Assembly: GCA_016178785.1 (NCBI GenBank)
Contig: JACOSO010000093.1
Coordinates: 1-41,804, forward strand
DNA from: Bacteroidota bacterium
GTDB lineage: Bacteria; Bacteroidota; Bacteroidia; Cytophagales; Cyclobacteriaceae
Direction of reading: 5' to 3'
DNA: 41,804 nucleotides
How positions within the stretch are numbered: the first letter of the stretch is position 1; each line of letters starts with the position of its first letter. The position numbers were made by a program, and so were the translations under genes. A model generated the notes under the pieces. That model was not told where the DNA came from. It searched no databases and saw only the letters and a list, made by a program, of their open reading frames with translations. Shown one piece after another: positions 9,774 to 17,371 of the stretch.

Positions 9774-9860
9774 GAATTAAGAATGATGATTGTTGAATAA
9801 TGAATGCCGAAGTTATTCACTTCAAAACTCAACATTCATCATTCGATATTCGTAGATCAG
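9774..9860. repeat. Heptamer repeat array B, inverted arms, downstream of the four-helix-bundle gene
   Basis: This array has a left arm of GAAT-core heptamers starting at 9774, 9781, 9788 (GATT), 9795, 9802 and 9809 (GAAG), then a short spacer. The right arm has six heptamers in which TC holds fixed positions, starting at 9819, 9826, 9833, 9840, 9847 and 9854. The right arm repeats the start of array A almost exactly (9821-9859 against 9278-9316, two mismatches, same orientation). The array begins nine bases after the four-helix-bundle stop and ends 22 bases before the protease start, filling the whole gap. Confidence 0.85.
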
Positions 9861-9882
9861 GTTTGATGAAACAAAATACTGA

Positions 9883-11316
9883 ATGAATTTTATTAAAACA
9901 GTCATCATTGGTTTTCTGGCAGGATTGGCTGGGGCTTTTGTTTTTTTTCAGTATCAGACGAGAAAAGGAGAGTCGGTTCAAGCTGAAAAAATTTCTTTAG
10001 CGACCGATTATAATCCCTCTCCGACTTATCAGCCAATCATTGCCCCCTCAGTCTCCTCCTTGCCAGTCGAAAATACAGACTTCAGTCAGGCAGCGGCAAA
10101 AGCAACGCCCAGTGTGGTTTACATCAATAGCATCTCGCAATCGGGCGTAAGCTATTCGTATTTTGATTTGCTTTTCGGAGGGAGCGGCCAGCAAACGCAA
10201 CAAGTAAGTTCCGGATCGGGGGTAATTTTTTCTTCAGATGGATTTATCGTTACCAACAATCACGTGGTCGAGTCAGCAGAAAAAATTCAAGTATTGTATA
10301 ACAAGAAATCTTATGAAGCTGAATTGATCGGCACAGATCCATCAACGGATTTGGCTGTATTGAAAATAAAAGAGACAAACCTTCCGGCAGTTACTCTGGG
10401 CAGCTCAAAAAATCTGGCTGTTGGTGAGTGGGTTGTAGCCGTTGGAAATCCATTCTCGCTTTCATCTACTGTCACGGCAGGGATTGTGAGCGCCAAAGGC
10501 CGAAGAATCAATATCGTTGAAGATAAATTCCCAATTGAATCATTCATCCAGACCGATGCAGCCATCAACCCTGGAAACAGTGGCGGAGCTTTGGTAAATA
10601 AAAACGGGGACTTGGTTGGCATCAACACTGCTATTTTATCACGCACAGGTTCATATACCGGTTATGCGTTTGCCGTACCTGTTGACATCGCTAAAAAAGT
10701 AGTAAGTGATTTAATAAAGTTTGGCGTTCCGCAAAAAGCAATTTTTGGTGGAAATGTAATTGAATACGATTTTCAAAACGCAAAGAAGTATGACCTCGAT
10801 GTAAACGTAAAAGAATTCAAAGGCGTATTGCTAGGCAGTGTAGATCGAAACGGAGCCGCAGCAAAAGCCGGACTTGAAGAAGGCGACATCATTATTAAAC
10901 TCAACAACATCGAAGTGAACACCGAAAGTACTTTTGAGGAAGAATTAAGTTATCGCTATCCGGGAGATAAAATCACGATCACATTCCTTCATGAAGGAAA
11001 ACAAAAAAGCGTAGAAGTAACATTGCTTAACAAATCAGGTGAAACCACCATTGTAAAGCGTAAGATTATCAGCGATGGAACTACCGGAGCGAATTTAGAA
11101 GCAGTAGATTACGGTGTGAAGATTTTCAAAATCCGTGAAGGTCTTTTTAAACAAATCGGCTTACCCGAAAATTATACCATCACACATATCAATCGCCAGA
11201 GCGTAAAAGACCCGCAAGATGTGATCGATTTTTTTGGTCGCTACAAAGGACGCGTAATACTTTACGGATTTACGAGTTCAAAGCAGGAATTGCCTTTGTC
11301 GTTCTCCCTTCGCTGA
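9883..11316 (+). CDS. DegP/HtrA-type periplasmic serine protease (S1C, PDZ)
   Basis: The 477-residue protein has an N-terminal hydrophobic segment (residues 5-23) acting as signal anchor, then a trypsin-like domain with the full triad: His127 in NNHVVESA, Asp156 in TDLAVLKI and Ser233 in GNSGGALV. The supporting motif VVAVGNPF is present. A first PDZ domain spans about 270-375 (GAAAKAGLEEGDIIIKLNN), and a weaker PDZ-like region forms the C-terminus. Proteins of this type degrade or refold damaged envelope proteins. ATG at 9883 is chosen because the membrane segment follows at once. The gene begins just after repeat array B; the VOC gene follows after 23 bases and may be cotranscribed. Confidence 0.96.
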   Translation: MNFIKTVIIGFLAGLAGAFVFFQYQTRKGESVQAEKISLATDYNPSPTYQPIIAPSVSSLPVENTDFSQAAAKATPSVVYINSISQSGVSYSYFDLLFGGSGQQTQQVSSGSGVIFSSDGFIVTNNHVVESAEKIQVLYNKKSYEAELIGTDPSTDLAVLKIKETNLPAVTLGSSKNLAVGEWVVAVGNPFSLSSTVTAGIVSAKGRRINIVEDKFPIESFIQTDAAINPGNSGGALVNKNGDLVGINTAILSRTGSYTGYAFAVPVDIAKKVVSDLIKFGVPQKAIFGGNVIEYDFQNAKKYDLDVNVKEFKGVLLGSVDRNGAAAKAGLEEGDIIIKLNNIEVNTESTFEEELSYRYPGDKITITFLHEGKQKSVEVTLLNKSGETTIVKRKIISDGTTGANLEAVDYGVKIFKIREGLFKQIGLPENYTITHINRQSVKDPQDVIDFFGRYKGRVILYGFTSSKQELPLSFSLR

Positions 11317-11339
11317 TTATAACATTCTCACTAATTAAG

Positions 11340-11732
11340 ATGGCAAATCAACGCCTTATACATATCGCATTGCTTGTAGATGATTATGATAAGGCAATTC
11401 AATTTTATACTCAAAAGTTAAAATTCAACCTTGTTGAAGATACTGTCGTAAGTGAAACGAAGCGATGGGTGTTAATTTCTCCCCCGGGAGAATCTTCTTG
11501 CTGTCTTTTGCTTGCCAAAGCAGCCAACGAAGAGCAAAGAAGCAGGATTGGAAATCAAACAGGAGGAAGAGTATTTCTTTTCCTTCAAACAGATAATTTC
11601 CAAAGAGACTATGATCAGCTTAAAAAAGAAGGAATAAAAATTGTAAGGGAGCCATCCGAAGAATCTTATGGAACAGTTGCTGTTTTTGCTGACTTATATG
11701 GCAACTTGTGGGACCTAATCGAACCTCGTTAA
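11340..11732 (+). CDS. VOC-superfamily (glyoxalase/bleomycin-resistance-like) protein
   Basis: The 130-residue protein starts with HIALLVDDYDKAIQFYTQKLKF, the usual beta-alpha-beta opening of a vicinal-oxygen-chelate module, and ends with AVFADLYGNLWDLIEPR, the second-half hallmark. A candidate metal-ligand set is the first His (residue 8) and the Glu near the end. VOC proteins include glyoxalase I, extradiol dioxygenases and antibiotic-binding proteins; the substrate here cannot be deduced. It lies 23 bases after the protease and its stop overlaps the convergent SET-domain gene by four bases. Confidence 0.9.
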   Translation: MANQRLIHIALLVDDYDKAIQFYTQKLKFNLVEDTVVSETKRWVLISPPGESSCCLLLAKAANEEQRSRIGNQTGGRVFLFLQTDNFQRDYDQLKKEGIKIVREPSEESYGTVAVFADLYGNLWDLIEPR

Positions 11733-12232
11733 TGATGGAGTTTCGTACGCTTCGCTGCCTTGTGATGCGGCAATTCCACAGGTAATTTTCCTTTGCCTTC
11801 TTTCTCCCTGTTCTTTTGCTCAAGGCGAATATTATATCGGATCACTTGCCAGTATTCCGCACCGTATCCAACAAAAATTTCGGAACCTGCGGGAATATCT
11901 TTTACAGCTTCAATATAGCAGCGCTTTTTTTCGGTAATGTATTCGCTATTATTCTTTACGCCATCAATCCGGGTGATACCCTTGGCATCGTTGGCATAGT
12001 GTGCTACCGATTTTTTTGTTTTCCAGGCATCAATACAATACTTGTTGTTGAAAAAGAAAACGTAGCCGTTCCTGTCATCAGCCATTTTCTCAACCTCTTT
12101 CCAGGTAACAATTTGACCTTTGTACTCCACAATGTAAGTGCCTTTCTTAATATCCACTTTCGTGAATAGGCCCTTACCCGCATTGGGCAATGAGGATTTT
12201 TTTACAACAAGAAATTTTTCGAGTAAAGCCAT
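11729..12232 (-). CDS. SET-domain protein (putative protein lysine methyltransferase)
   Basis: The 167-residue protein is almost entirely one SET domain: N-terminal SLPNAGKGLFTKVDIKKGTYIVEYKG (SET-N, with the SAM-binding GKGLF), then FFFNNKYCIDAW, AHYANDAKG, KNNSEY in the place of the usual NHS.C motif, and C-terminal AVKDIPAGSEIFVGYGAEYW, which supplies the catalytic Tyr region. SET enzymes transfer a methyl group from SAM to protein lysines; a ribosomal or DNA-binding protein target is possible but unknown. The C-terminal tail is basic (HHKAAKRTKLHH). It lies about 200 bases downstream of rpsJ, beyond a terminator, so it is probably not part of the ribosomal operon. Confidence 0.9.
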   Translation of the reverse strand: MALLEKFLVVKKSSLPNAGKGLFTKVDIKKGTYIVEYKGQIVTWKEVEKMADDRNGYVFFFNNKYCIDAWKTKKSVAHYANDAKGITRIDGVKNNSEYITEKKRCYIEAVKDIPAGSEIFVGYGAEYWQVIRYNIRLEQKNREKEGKGKLPVELPHHKAAKRTKLHH

Positions 12233-12377
12233 ATCAGGATTTATGGGATTATAAGATTTGCCGGATTTGAAATCAGTAATCCCAAGTGTAAATAAGAAGT
12301 ATTAATCTTTGGAATCATTTTCAATCAGTCGCGATGTCAGAGGCAAAGAAAGATTATTGTGATCAGACTATCTGCGG

Positions 12378-12411
12378 TCCAAAAGAAAAGCATCCCGAAC
12401 CCGAGATGCTT
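12378..12411 (-). terminator. Rho-independent terminator after rpsJ
   Basis: Read on the minus strand, AAGCATC (12411-12405) pairs with GATGCTT (12394-12388), and two further pairs including one G-T extend the stem to nine around a short loop. The T-rich run TTCTTTTGG follows directly (12387-12379). It sits about 25 bases after the rpsJ stop on the correct strand, so it should end the str operon transcript. Confidence 0.75.
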
Positions 12412-12435
12412 CTCCAATATTTTTAAAATCTGGAA

Positions 12436-12741
12436 CTACACCTTGATCTCAACATCAACTCCGCTGGGAAGTTCAAGTTTCATCAACGCATCAACCGTCT
12501 TAGGGCTGCCAGAATAGATATCGACTAAACGCTTGTACGTGCAAAGCTGAAATTGCTCACGCGATTTTTTGTTTACGTGTGGAGAACGCAATACCGTGAA
12601 CTTTTCTTTTTCAGTAGGCAACGGAATGGGTCCGCTTACTACTGCGCCAGTTGCTTTTACAGCGCGAACGATCTTCTCTGAAGACTTGTCTACGAGATTG
12701 TGATCGTACGACTTGAGTTTAATTCTGATTTTTTGGTTCAT
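12436..12741 (-). CDS. rpsJ: 30S ribosomal protein S10
   Basis: The 101-residue protein matches S10 end to end, with [18 protein letters not shown] at the start, the [19 protein letters not shown] core and [17 protein letters not shown] near the end. S10 sits in the head of the small subunit and, as NusE, also joins transcription antitermination complexes. It follows fusA after 54 bases. In most bacteria rpsJ starts the S10 operon (rplC, rplD and so on); here a terminator and a SET-domain gene come next instead. Confidence 0.99.
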   Translation of the reverse strand: MNQKIRIKLKSYDHNLVDKSSEKIVRAVKATGAVVSGPIPLPTEKEKFTVLRSPHVNKKSREQFQLCTYKRLVDIYSGSPKTVDALMKLELPSGVDVEIKV

Positions 12742-12795
12742 CTTTTTTTATTTTACTCCCCGCCTGGGAATGTTTAAATTCTATTGATTCAGATT

Positions 12796-14910
12796 TTATT
12801 TTGCTAAAGCAGCTCCTTTTACTTCCTCAATTACTTTTTCAGCCAAGTTGCGTGGCACTGGCGAATAGTGCGAGAACGTGAGTGATGCTGAAGCACGACC
12901 AGACGTAATCGTGCGCAAGTCAGTTACGTAGCCGAACAATTCCGAAAGTGGAACATCAGCTTTGATAACTTGAGCACCACCGCGGGTGTCCATACCTTTC
13001 ATCAATCCACGTCTGCGGTTAAGGTCACCAGTTACAGAACCAGTGTACTCATCCGGAGAAATAACTTCTACAGCCATGATCGGTTCCAACAATTGAGGAC
13101 CGCATTTTGCTGCCGCCTCTTTAAAGCCGATACGAGCTGCTAATTCGAATGATAGTGAATCAGAGTCCACATCGTGATATGAACCGTGGAACAAACGCAC
13201 TTTCATGGAATCGATTGGATAACCAGCCAAAGGTCCGTTCACCATTGATTGCTCGAATCCTTTCTGTACAGCAGGAATGAATTCGCGAGGAATAACACCA
13301 CCAACGATGTCGTTCTCAAATTCAAGACCTGGCTTATCTTCAGGACCGAGTTCGCGTGGCCCGATTTCAAATACGATATCGGCAAACTTACCACGACCAC
13401 CGGTCTGTTTCTTGTAAACTTCCTTATGTTCAATTGATTTGGTAAGCGCTTCTTTGTACGCAACCTGAGGCGCACCCTGGTTGATCTCAACTTTGAATTC
13501 GCGCTTCAAACGGTCGATGATGATTTCAAGGTGAAGTTCGCCCATTCCGCGAAGGATAGTCTGACCAGTTTCCTGATCTGTATTCACGCGAAGTGTCGGA
13601 TCTTCTTCTACCAATTTAGAAATCGCCATACCGAGTTTATCAGCATCAGCTTGTTTCTTAGGTTCGATAGCATAACCAATTACAGGCTCAGGGAACACCA
13701 TTGACTCTAACACCACGAGACGTTTTTCGTCACAAAGTGTGTCACCAGTTTTAATGTCTTTGAAACCCACCACGGCACCAATATCACCGCATGGTAATCT
13801 ATCAATTTGATTCTGCTTGTTCGCGTGCATTTGGAATACACGAGAGATACGTTCTTTCTGACCTGAGCGGGTGTTATGAATATAAGAACCGGACTCTAAT
13901 GCACCAGAGTAAGCACGCACGAAGCAAAGACGGCCTACGAACGGATCGGTAGCAATCTTAAAAGCCAAGCCTACGAAAGGCTCAGTTTCGCTAGGGCGAA
14001 TTTCAACTTCAGCGTCCGTGTCAGGGTCAGTACCGATGATCACGTCCTTATCCATTGGTGAAGGAAGTAACTCCATCACATAATCCAACATCGTTTGAAC
14101 ACCTTTGTTCTTGAATGAAGAACCGCACACCATCGGTACAATCTTCATATCGATAACAGCTTTGCGAAGAGCCGTTAAAATTTCTGCTTCAGTGATTGAG
14201 TTAGGATCGTTGAAGAATTTTTCGATCAAAGTCTCATCATATTCGGCTACTGCTTCGAGAAGTTTTTCACGGTATTCGTTGGTTTCATCTATCATGTCAG
14301 CAGGAACCGGAACCTCTTGAAAGGTCATGCCCTTATCTGATTCATTCCAAATGATACCACGGTTGTTAACGAGGTCAACAACACCTTTGAAGTTATCTTC
14401 AGCACCAATAGGCAATTGTAATGCAACTGCTTTGCTGCCCAATTTTTCTTTTACCTGCTTGCAAACGCCAAGAAAGTCAGCGCCAGAGCGGTCCATCTTA
14501 TTAACGAAACCGATACGGGCCACTTTGTAGTTGTCCGCCAGGCGCCAGTTAGTTTCAGATTGAGGTTCAACACCATCAACCGCACTAAACAAGAATACGA
14601 GACCATCCAATACACGCAATGAACGATTCACCTCAACAGTGAAGTCCACGTGACCAGGAGTATCGATAATGTTTACGTGATAATCATTTTTTCTGTATTT
14701 CCAGAAAACGGTCGTGGCTGCGGAAGTGATCGTGATACCACGCTCTTGCTCTTGCGCCATCCAGTCCATCGTTGCGGCACCATCGTGCACTTCACCGATC
14801 TTGTGGTTTACACCGGCATAATAAAGAATACGCTCTGTCGTAGTAGTCTTACCCGCATCGATGTGAGCGGCAATACCAATATTTCTTGTGTATTTAAGGT
14901 CTCTTGCCAT
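12796..14910 (-). CDS. fusA: Elongation factor G
   Basis: The 704-residue protein has full-length EF-G architecture. The GTPase domain shows [15 protein letters not shown] (P loop), [11 protein letters not shown] (switch I), DTPGHVDFT (G3) and NKMDRSGAD (G4). Domains II to V follow, including [15 protein letters not shown] in domain IV and the C-terminal [21 protein letters not shown] region. It drives translocation of tRNA and mRNA on the ribosome. It sits in the classical str order after rpsG, with 73 bases between them that are filled by a heptamer repeat array. No tuf gene follows. Confidence 0.99.
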   Translation of the reverse strand: MARDLKYTRNIGIAAHIDAGKTTTTERILYYAGVNHKIGEVHDGAATMDWMAQEQERGITITSAATTVFWKYRKNDYHVNIIDTPGHVDFTVEVNRSLRVLDGLVFLFSAVDGVEPQSETNWRLADNYKVARIGFVNKMDRSGADFLGVCKQVKEKLGSKAVALQLPIGAEDNFKGVVDLVNNRGIIWNESDKGMTFQEVPVPADMIDETNEYREKLLEAVAEYDETLIEKFFNDPNSITEAEILTALRKAVIDMKIVPMVCGSSFKNKGVQTMLDYVMELLPSPMDKDVIIGTDPDTDAEVEIRPSETEPFVGLAFKIATDPFVGRLCFVRAYSGALESGSYIHNTRSGQKERISRVFQMHANKQNQIDRLPCGDIGAVVGFKDIKTGDTLCDEKRLVVLESMVFPEPVIGYAIEPKKQADADKLGMAISKLVEEDPTLRVNTDQETGQTILRGMGELHLEIIIDRLKREFKVEINQGAPQVAYKEALTKSIEHKEVYKKQTGGRGKFADIVFEIGPRELGPEDKPGLEFENDIVGGVIPREFIPAVQKGFEQSMVNGPLAGYPIDSMKVRLFHGSYHDVDSDSLSFELAARIGFKEAAAKCGPQLLEPIMAVEVISPDEYTGSVTGDLNRRRGLMKGMDTRGGAQVIKADVPLSELFGYVTDLRTITSGRASASLTFSHYSPVPRNLAEKVIEEVKGAALAK

Positions 14911-14917
14911 TTTTATA

Positions 14918-14980
14918 AGTCTTGAGTCCCTAGTCTTGAGTCTTTTAGTCTAAGGACTGTGGACTCACGACTAATGACTG
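14918..14980. repeat. Heptamer repeat array C with inverted arms, inside the str operon
   Basis: Nine contiguous heptamers fill the rpsG-fusA gap. Units starting at 14918, 14925, 14932 and 14939 begin with AGTC; 14946 carries AGTC one base shifted; 14953, 14960, 14967 and 14974 carry the reverse complement GACT at a fixed position. As a consequence AGTCTTGAGTCC at 14918-14929 pairs with GGACTCACGACT at 14961-14972 with one mismatch, and the RNA could form a long hairpin between rpsG and fusA. Confidence 0.85.
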
Positions 14981-14983
14981 ATT

Positions 14984-15454
14984 TTAAAATCTAAAGTGTG
15001 AGAATGCCTTGTTTGCTTCAGCCATGCGGTGTGTATCGTCCTTTTTCTTGATTGCAGCACCTTCACCTTTTGAGGCAGCCATGATTTCGGCAGCCAATTT
15101 ATCCATCATTGTTTTTTCGCCACGAGCGCGAGCATAGTCAATCAACCATTTGATTGATAGGTTGATCTTACGCTCAGGCCTGATTTCCACAGGTACTTGA
15201 AAAGTAGCACCACCTACCCTACGGCTTTTTACTTCCACAGCAGGCATTACATTATTCATGGCACGCTTCCAAACTTCCAAGCCAGGTTCACCGCCTGCTT
15301 TTTTCTCCACCTGTTCGATGGCGTCATAGAAAATTCCGTAAGCAACTGTTTTCTTGCCGCGTTCCATCATGTAGTTCACGAATTTGGTTACCAAAGTATC
15401 GCTGAACTTAGGGTCAGGAAGAAGATATCTTTTCTTAGGTTTTGATTTTCTCAT
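14984..15454 (-). CDS. rpsG: 30S ribosomal protein S7
   Basis: The 156-residue protein is the usual length for S7. It starts [19 protein letters not shown] and carries [20 protein letters not shown], the rRNA-binding part, then [21 protein letters not shown] and the C-terminal [13 protein letters not shown]7 nucleates assembly of the 30S head and lines the exit site. It follows rpsL after 12 bases, and fusA follows beyond the repeat array. Confidence 0.99.
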   Translation of the reverse strand: MRKSKPKKRYLLPDPKFSDTLVTKFVNYMMERGKKTVAYGIFYDAIEQVEKKAGGEPGLEVWKRAMNNVMPAVEVKSRRVGGATFQVPVEIRPERKINLSIKWLIDYARARGEKTMMDKLAAEIMAASKGEGAAIKKKDDTHRMAEANKAFSHFRF

Positions 15455-15466
15455 GGTGAGTTCTTT

Positions 15467-15892
15467 TTATTTTTTTCCTTTAGCTGCTGGTGCGCCTTTA
15501 GCGGCTGCGGCAGCTGCGCCTGCTTTCGGACGTTTTGCCCCATATTTAGAACGCCCTTGCAACCTTCCGTTCACGCCAGCGGTGTCAAGTGCGCCACGGA
15601 TGATGTGGTAACGAACACCTGGAAGATCTTTAACCCGGCCTCCGCGGATAAGCACGATTGAGTGCTCTTGAAGGTTGTGGCCTTCACCCGGGATGTACGC
15701 GTTCACTTCTTTACCATTGGTAAGGCGAACACGAGCTACTTTACGCATAGCTGAGTTAGGTTTTTTTGGCGTTGTGGTGTATACACGAGTGCAAACACCT
15801 CTGCGCTGAGGGGATGAATCGAGGGCAGGAGACTTTGACTTGAACGTCAATTTCGTTCTTCCTTTCCTCACAAGTTGCTGAATGGTAGGCAT
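15467..15892 (-). CDS. rpsL: 30S ribosomal protein S12 with Ala/Lys-rich tail
   Basis: The 141-residue protein has the conserved S12 body, with [19 protein letters not shown] and [13 protein letters not shown], the loops where streptomycin-resistance changes occur in other bacteria. The classical protein ends near KRPK; here a further tail of about 17 Ala, Gly, Pro and Lys residues follows (starting [10 protein letters not shown]). S12 shapes the decoding centre. It is the first gene of the str operon, with a good promoter 39-69 bases upstream of the start. Confidence 0.99.
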   Translation of the reverse strand: MPTIQQLVRKGRTKLTFKSKSPALDSSPQRRGVCTRVYTTTPKKPNSAMRKVARVRLTNGKEVNAYIPGEGHNLQEHSIVLIRGGRVKDLPGVRYHIIRGALDTAGVNGRLQGRSKYGAKRPKAGAAAAAAKGAPAAKGKK

Positions 15893-15930
15893 TTATGTTT
15901 TATTTTTATACCTTTCAAAAATAAGGACTG

Positions 15931-15961
15931 CAAAGGTATTCAAATAATGGGAGTACGCAAT
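15931..15961 (-). promoter_or_regulatory. Bacteroidota-type promoter of the rpsL-rpsG-fusA-rpsJ operon
   Basis: On the minus strand TACCTTTG (15938-15931) is a perfect match to the -7 consensus TANNTTTG of the Bacteroidota primary sigma factor. ATTG (15961-15958) lies exactly 19 bases upstream and fits the -33 element. The implied start near 15924 leaves a leader of about 30 bases before the rpsL ATG. Confidence 0.75.
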
Positions 15962-16049
15962 AGGCCAGCGCAGGGATTTTTTTGAAGGCCCATCGGCCCA
16001 AAGTCAATTAATGGAGAGCTAACTTGCATTTAACAAACCCTTTTATTCT

Positions 16050-16496
16050 ATGAAAATTTCAACGAAGATCATGTTTCTCGGGCTCTTAATCACAATTTCT
16101 TGTAATAAATCAGGAAGTCACGAACATCATGAGGAGGAAGAAGTGGTTAATAACCCAAATCAGGCTTTGTATGAAGAAGTAATGGCTGTTCACGATGAAG
16201 TAATGCCTAAGACGGAAGAAATCTACCGACTAAAAAAAGAGCTTCAAGATAAAATTGCCAAAACGCCAAACCTGATAGCTGATAAAAAGAAGCAACTCGA
16301 CCAGATCATTGCCGAGCTTGACTCAGCCGACCATTCCATGATGGACTGGATGCATAAATTCAATCCTCTGCCTGACTCCGTAAACCAGGAAGCTGCCAGG
16401 GAATACCTTGAAAACGAAATGGAGAGAATCAAAAAAGTGCGCGAGCTGATCAACGGCTCCATTCAAAAAGCGAAAGAAGAAATTGAGAAGAAATAA
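16050..16496 (+). CDS. Small putative lipoprotein with His/Glu cluster and helical body
   Basis: The 148-residue protein starts with a lipoprotein signal, lipobox ITISC with Cys18 as the acylation site. A short His/Glu cluster follows (HEHHEEEE), which might bind metal. The rest is predicted to be helical, with Lys/Glu heptad-like patterns in about 55-90 and 110-148 (AREYLENEMERIKKVRELING). I do not recognise a functional family; similar Bacteroidota lipoproteins are known only as hypothetical. It is convergent with the GNAT toxin gene, 20 bases between stops. Confidence 0.85.
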   Translation: MKISTKIMFLGLLITISCNKSGSHEHHEEEEVVNNPNQALYEEVMAVHDEVMPKTEEIYRLKKELQDKIAKTPNLIADKKKQLDQIIAELDSADHSMMDWMHKFNPLPDSVNQEAAREYLENEMERIKKVRELINGSIQKAKEEIEKK

Positions 16497-16516
16497 ATTG
16501 TTGATTTTGATGAACA

Positions 16517-17020
16517 TCAAGTAACAAAAAGCTTGCTTACCAACTTCATAGGCAAAAACATTCTTCCACTATCTGGTAACTCAATGAATCCATACTTTTT
16601 ATAAAACAGTAAAGCATTGTTGTCCAATGGGTCAACGATAACTGCCATTGAGCCAATGTCATCCGATATATCGTAGGATCTTTTTAAAGCATCTAGCAAA
16701 AGCAACTCCCCCAGACCCTGTTTAGCAAAATCTTTATCAACCGCAAGACGACCGAGAAGAGTGGTCGGAAGATTTGTATATGAAGGTGGCATTTTTTTTC
16801 TGATCTCGCTGGGTAAGTGATCTGCAGGAATGCTGTCATTGGAAAGCGTGTAAAAACCTTTGATCACGTCATTTTCTCCCTGGAGAATAAAGCAGGCAGA
16901 CAACTTCCTTTTTACATCCTGACTTACCTGATTATGCAAATAATTATCGAGTTGCACTTTGCCACATGAAAAGTCTCCCCTCCTATGCAAAGAATTAAGG
17001 GGAACCGTAAGATACGTCAT
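16517..17020 (-). CDS. GNAT-type toxin (TacT-like), of a type II toxin-antitoxin pair
   Basis: The 167-residue GNAT acetyltransferase has the acetyl-CoA motif RLAVDKDFAKQGLGELLLLDAL and the late FYKKYGFIEL with Tyr143, which corresponds to the catalytic Tyr of TacT-family toxins. In that family the enzyme acetylates the amino group of charged tRNAs and blocks translation. The start codon overlaps the stop of the upstream DUF1778 protein by four bases (ATGA), the standard layout of these toxin-antitoxin operons. All expected motifs are present, so it appears intact. An ordinary GNAT enzyme is the alternative, made unlikely by the partner. Confidence 0.92.
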   Translation of the reverse strand: MTYLTVPLNSLHRRGDFSCGKVQLDNYLHNQVSQDVKRKLSACFILQGENDVIKGFYTLSNDSIPADHLPSEIRKKMPPSYTNLPTTLLGRLAVDKDFAKQGLGELLLLDALKRSYDISDDIGSMAVIVDPLDNNALLFYKKYGFIELPDSGRMFLPMKLVSKLFVT

Positions 17021-17301
17021 TGCCGAATGGCTGATTTATAGCGCTTAGCGGCCGTTTTTAATTTGGCATTCGCCTTGGGCGGATTCATGATTGCATTGAA
17101 AAAAATTTCTCTGTCTTCTTTGGAAGATAATAAGATGCGCTGCGCTTGAACAATTGTGTTGGCTTTTTCCTGAGCAGCCGAAATCAAGAATTCTGTTAAT
17201 GTACGGAAGCCCCCCAAACTGGCGGCATACTCAAAAAAATCTTTCTGATCCTTCGGCAGACGGGTGTCAAACCTGGCCATGCTGATTGATTTTGTCTCCA
17301 T
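17017..17301 (-). CDS. DUF1778 (TacA-like) antitoxin
   Basis: From ATG 17301 the protein has 94 residues, METKSISMARFDTRLPKD onward. A further Met at 17280 (MARFDTRLP) would give 87. The N-terminal part is the ribbon-helix-helix DNA-binding region, RFDTRLPKDQKDFFEYAA followed by FRTLTEFLISAAQEKA; the C-terminal part, with IMNPPKANAKLKTAAKRY, should wrap and block the GNAT toxin. Frame extension further upstream to 17379 would cross the promoter and is rejected. Because the best -7 element lies at 17306-17313, a start at 17301 would be nearly leaderless, which makes 17280 a serious alternative. Confidence 0.9.
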   Translation of the reverse strand: METKSISMARFDTRLPKDQKDFFEYAASLGGFRTLTEFLISAAQEKANTIVQAQRILLSSKEDREIFFNAIMNPPKANAKLKTAAKRYKSAIRQ

Positions 17302-17305
17302 AATA

Positions 17306-17328
17306 CAAATATACGGATTTTTTCCGTA
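17306..17328 (-). promoter_or_regulatory. Promoter and palindromic operator of the toxin-antitoxin pair
   Basis: The arms TACGGA (17312-17317) and TCCGTA (17323-17328) form a perfect inverted repeat around five T. On the minus strand TATATTTG (17313-17306), a perfect TANNTTTG -7 element, touches the palindrome, so an RHH antitoxin bound there would block the promoter. The same site also lies upstream of the divergent nnr gene. Confidence 0.65.
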
Positions 17329-17371
17329 CAAAGAATGGCTTATATTTATTAGCTTAAAGTCTTTTAAAATA

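Noticed and set aside
9278..9860. Possible CRISPR array
   Set aside because: Units are 7 bases and contiguous, with inverted arms and no unique spacers of 25-40 bases; no cas genes nearby.
16507..16520. TTGATG/CATCAA hairpin between the lipoprotein and toxin genes as a bidirectional terminator
   Set aside because: Six A/T-rich pairs with a two-base loop are too weak to support the call.
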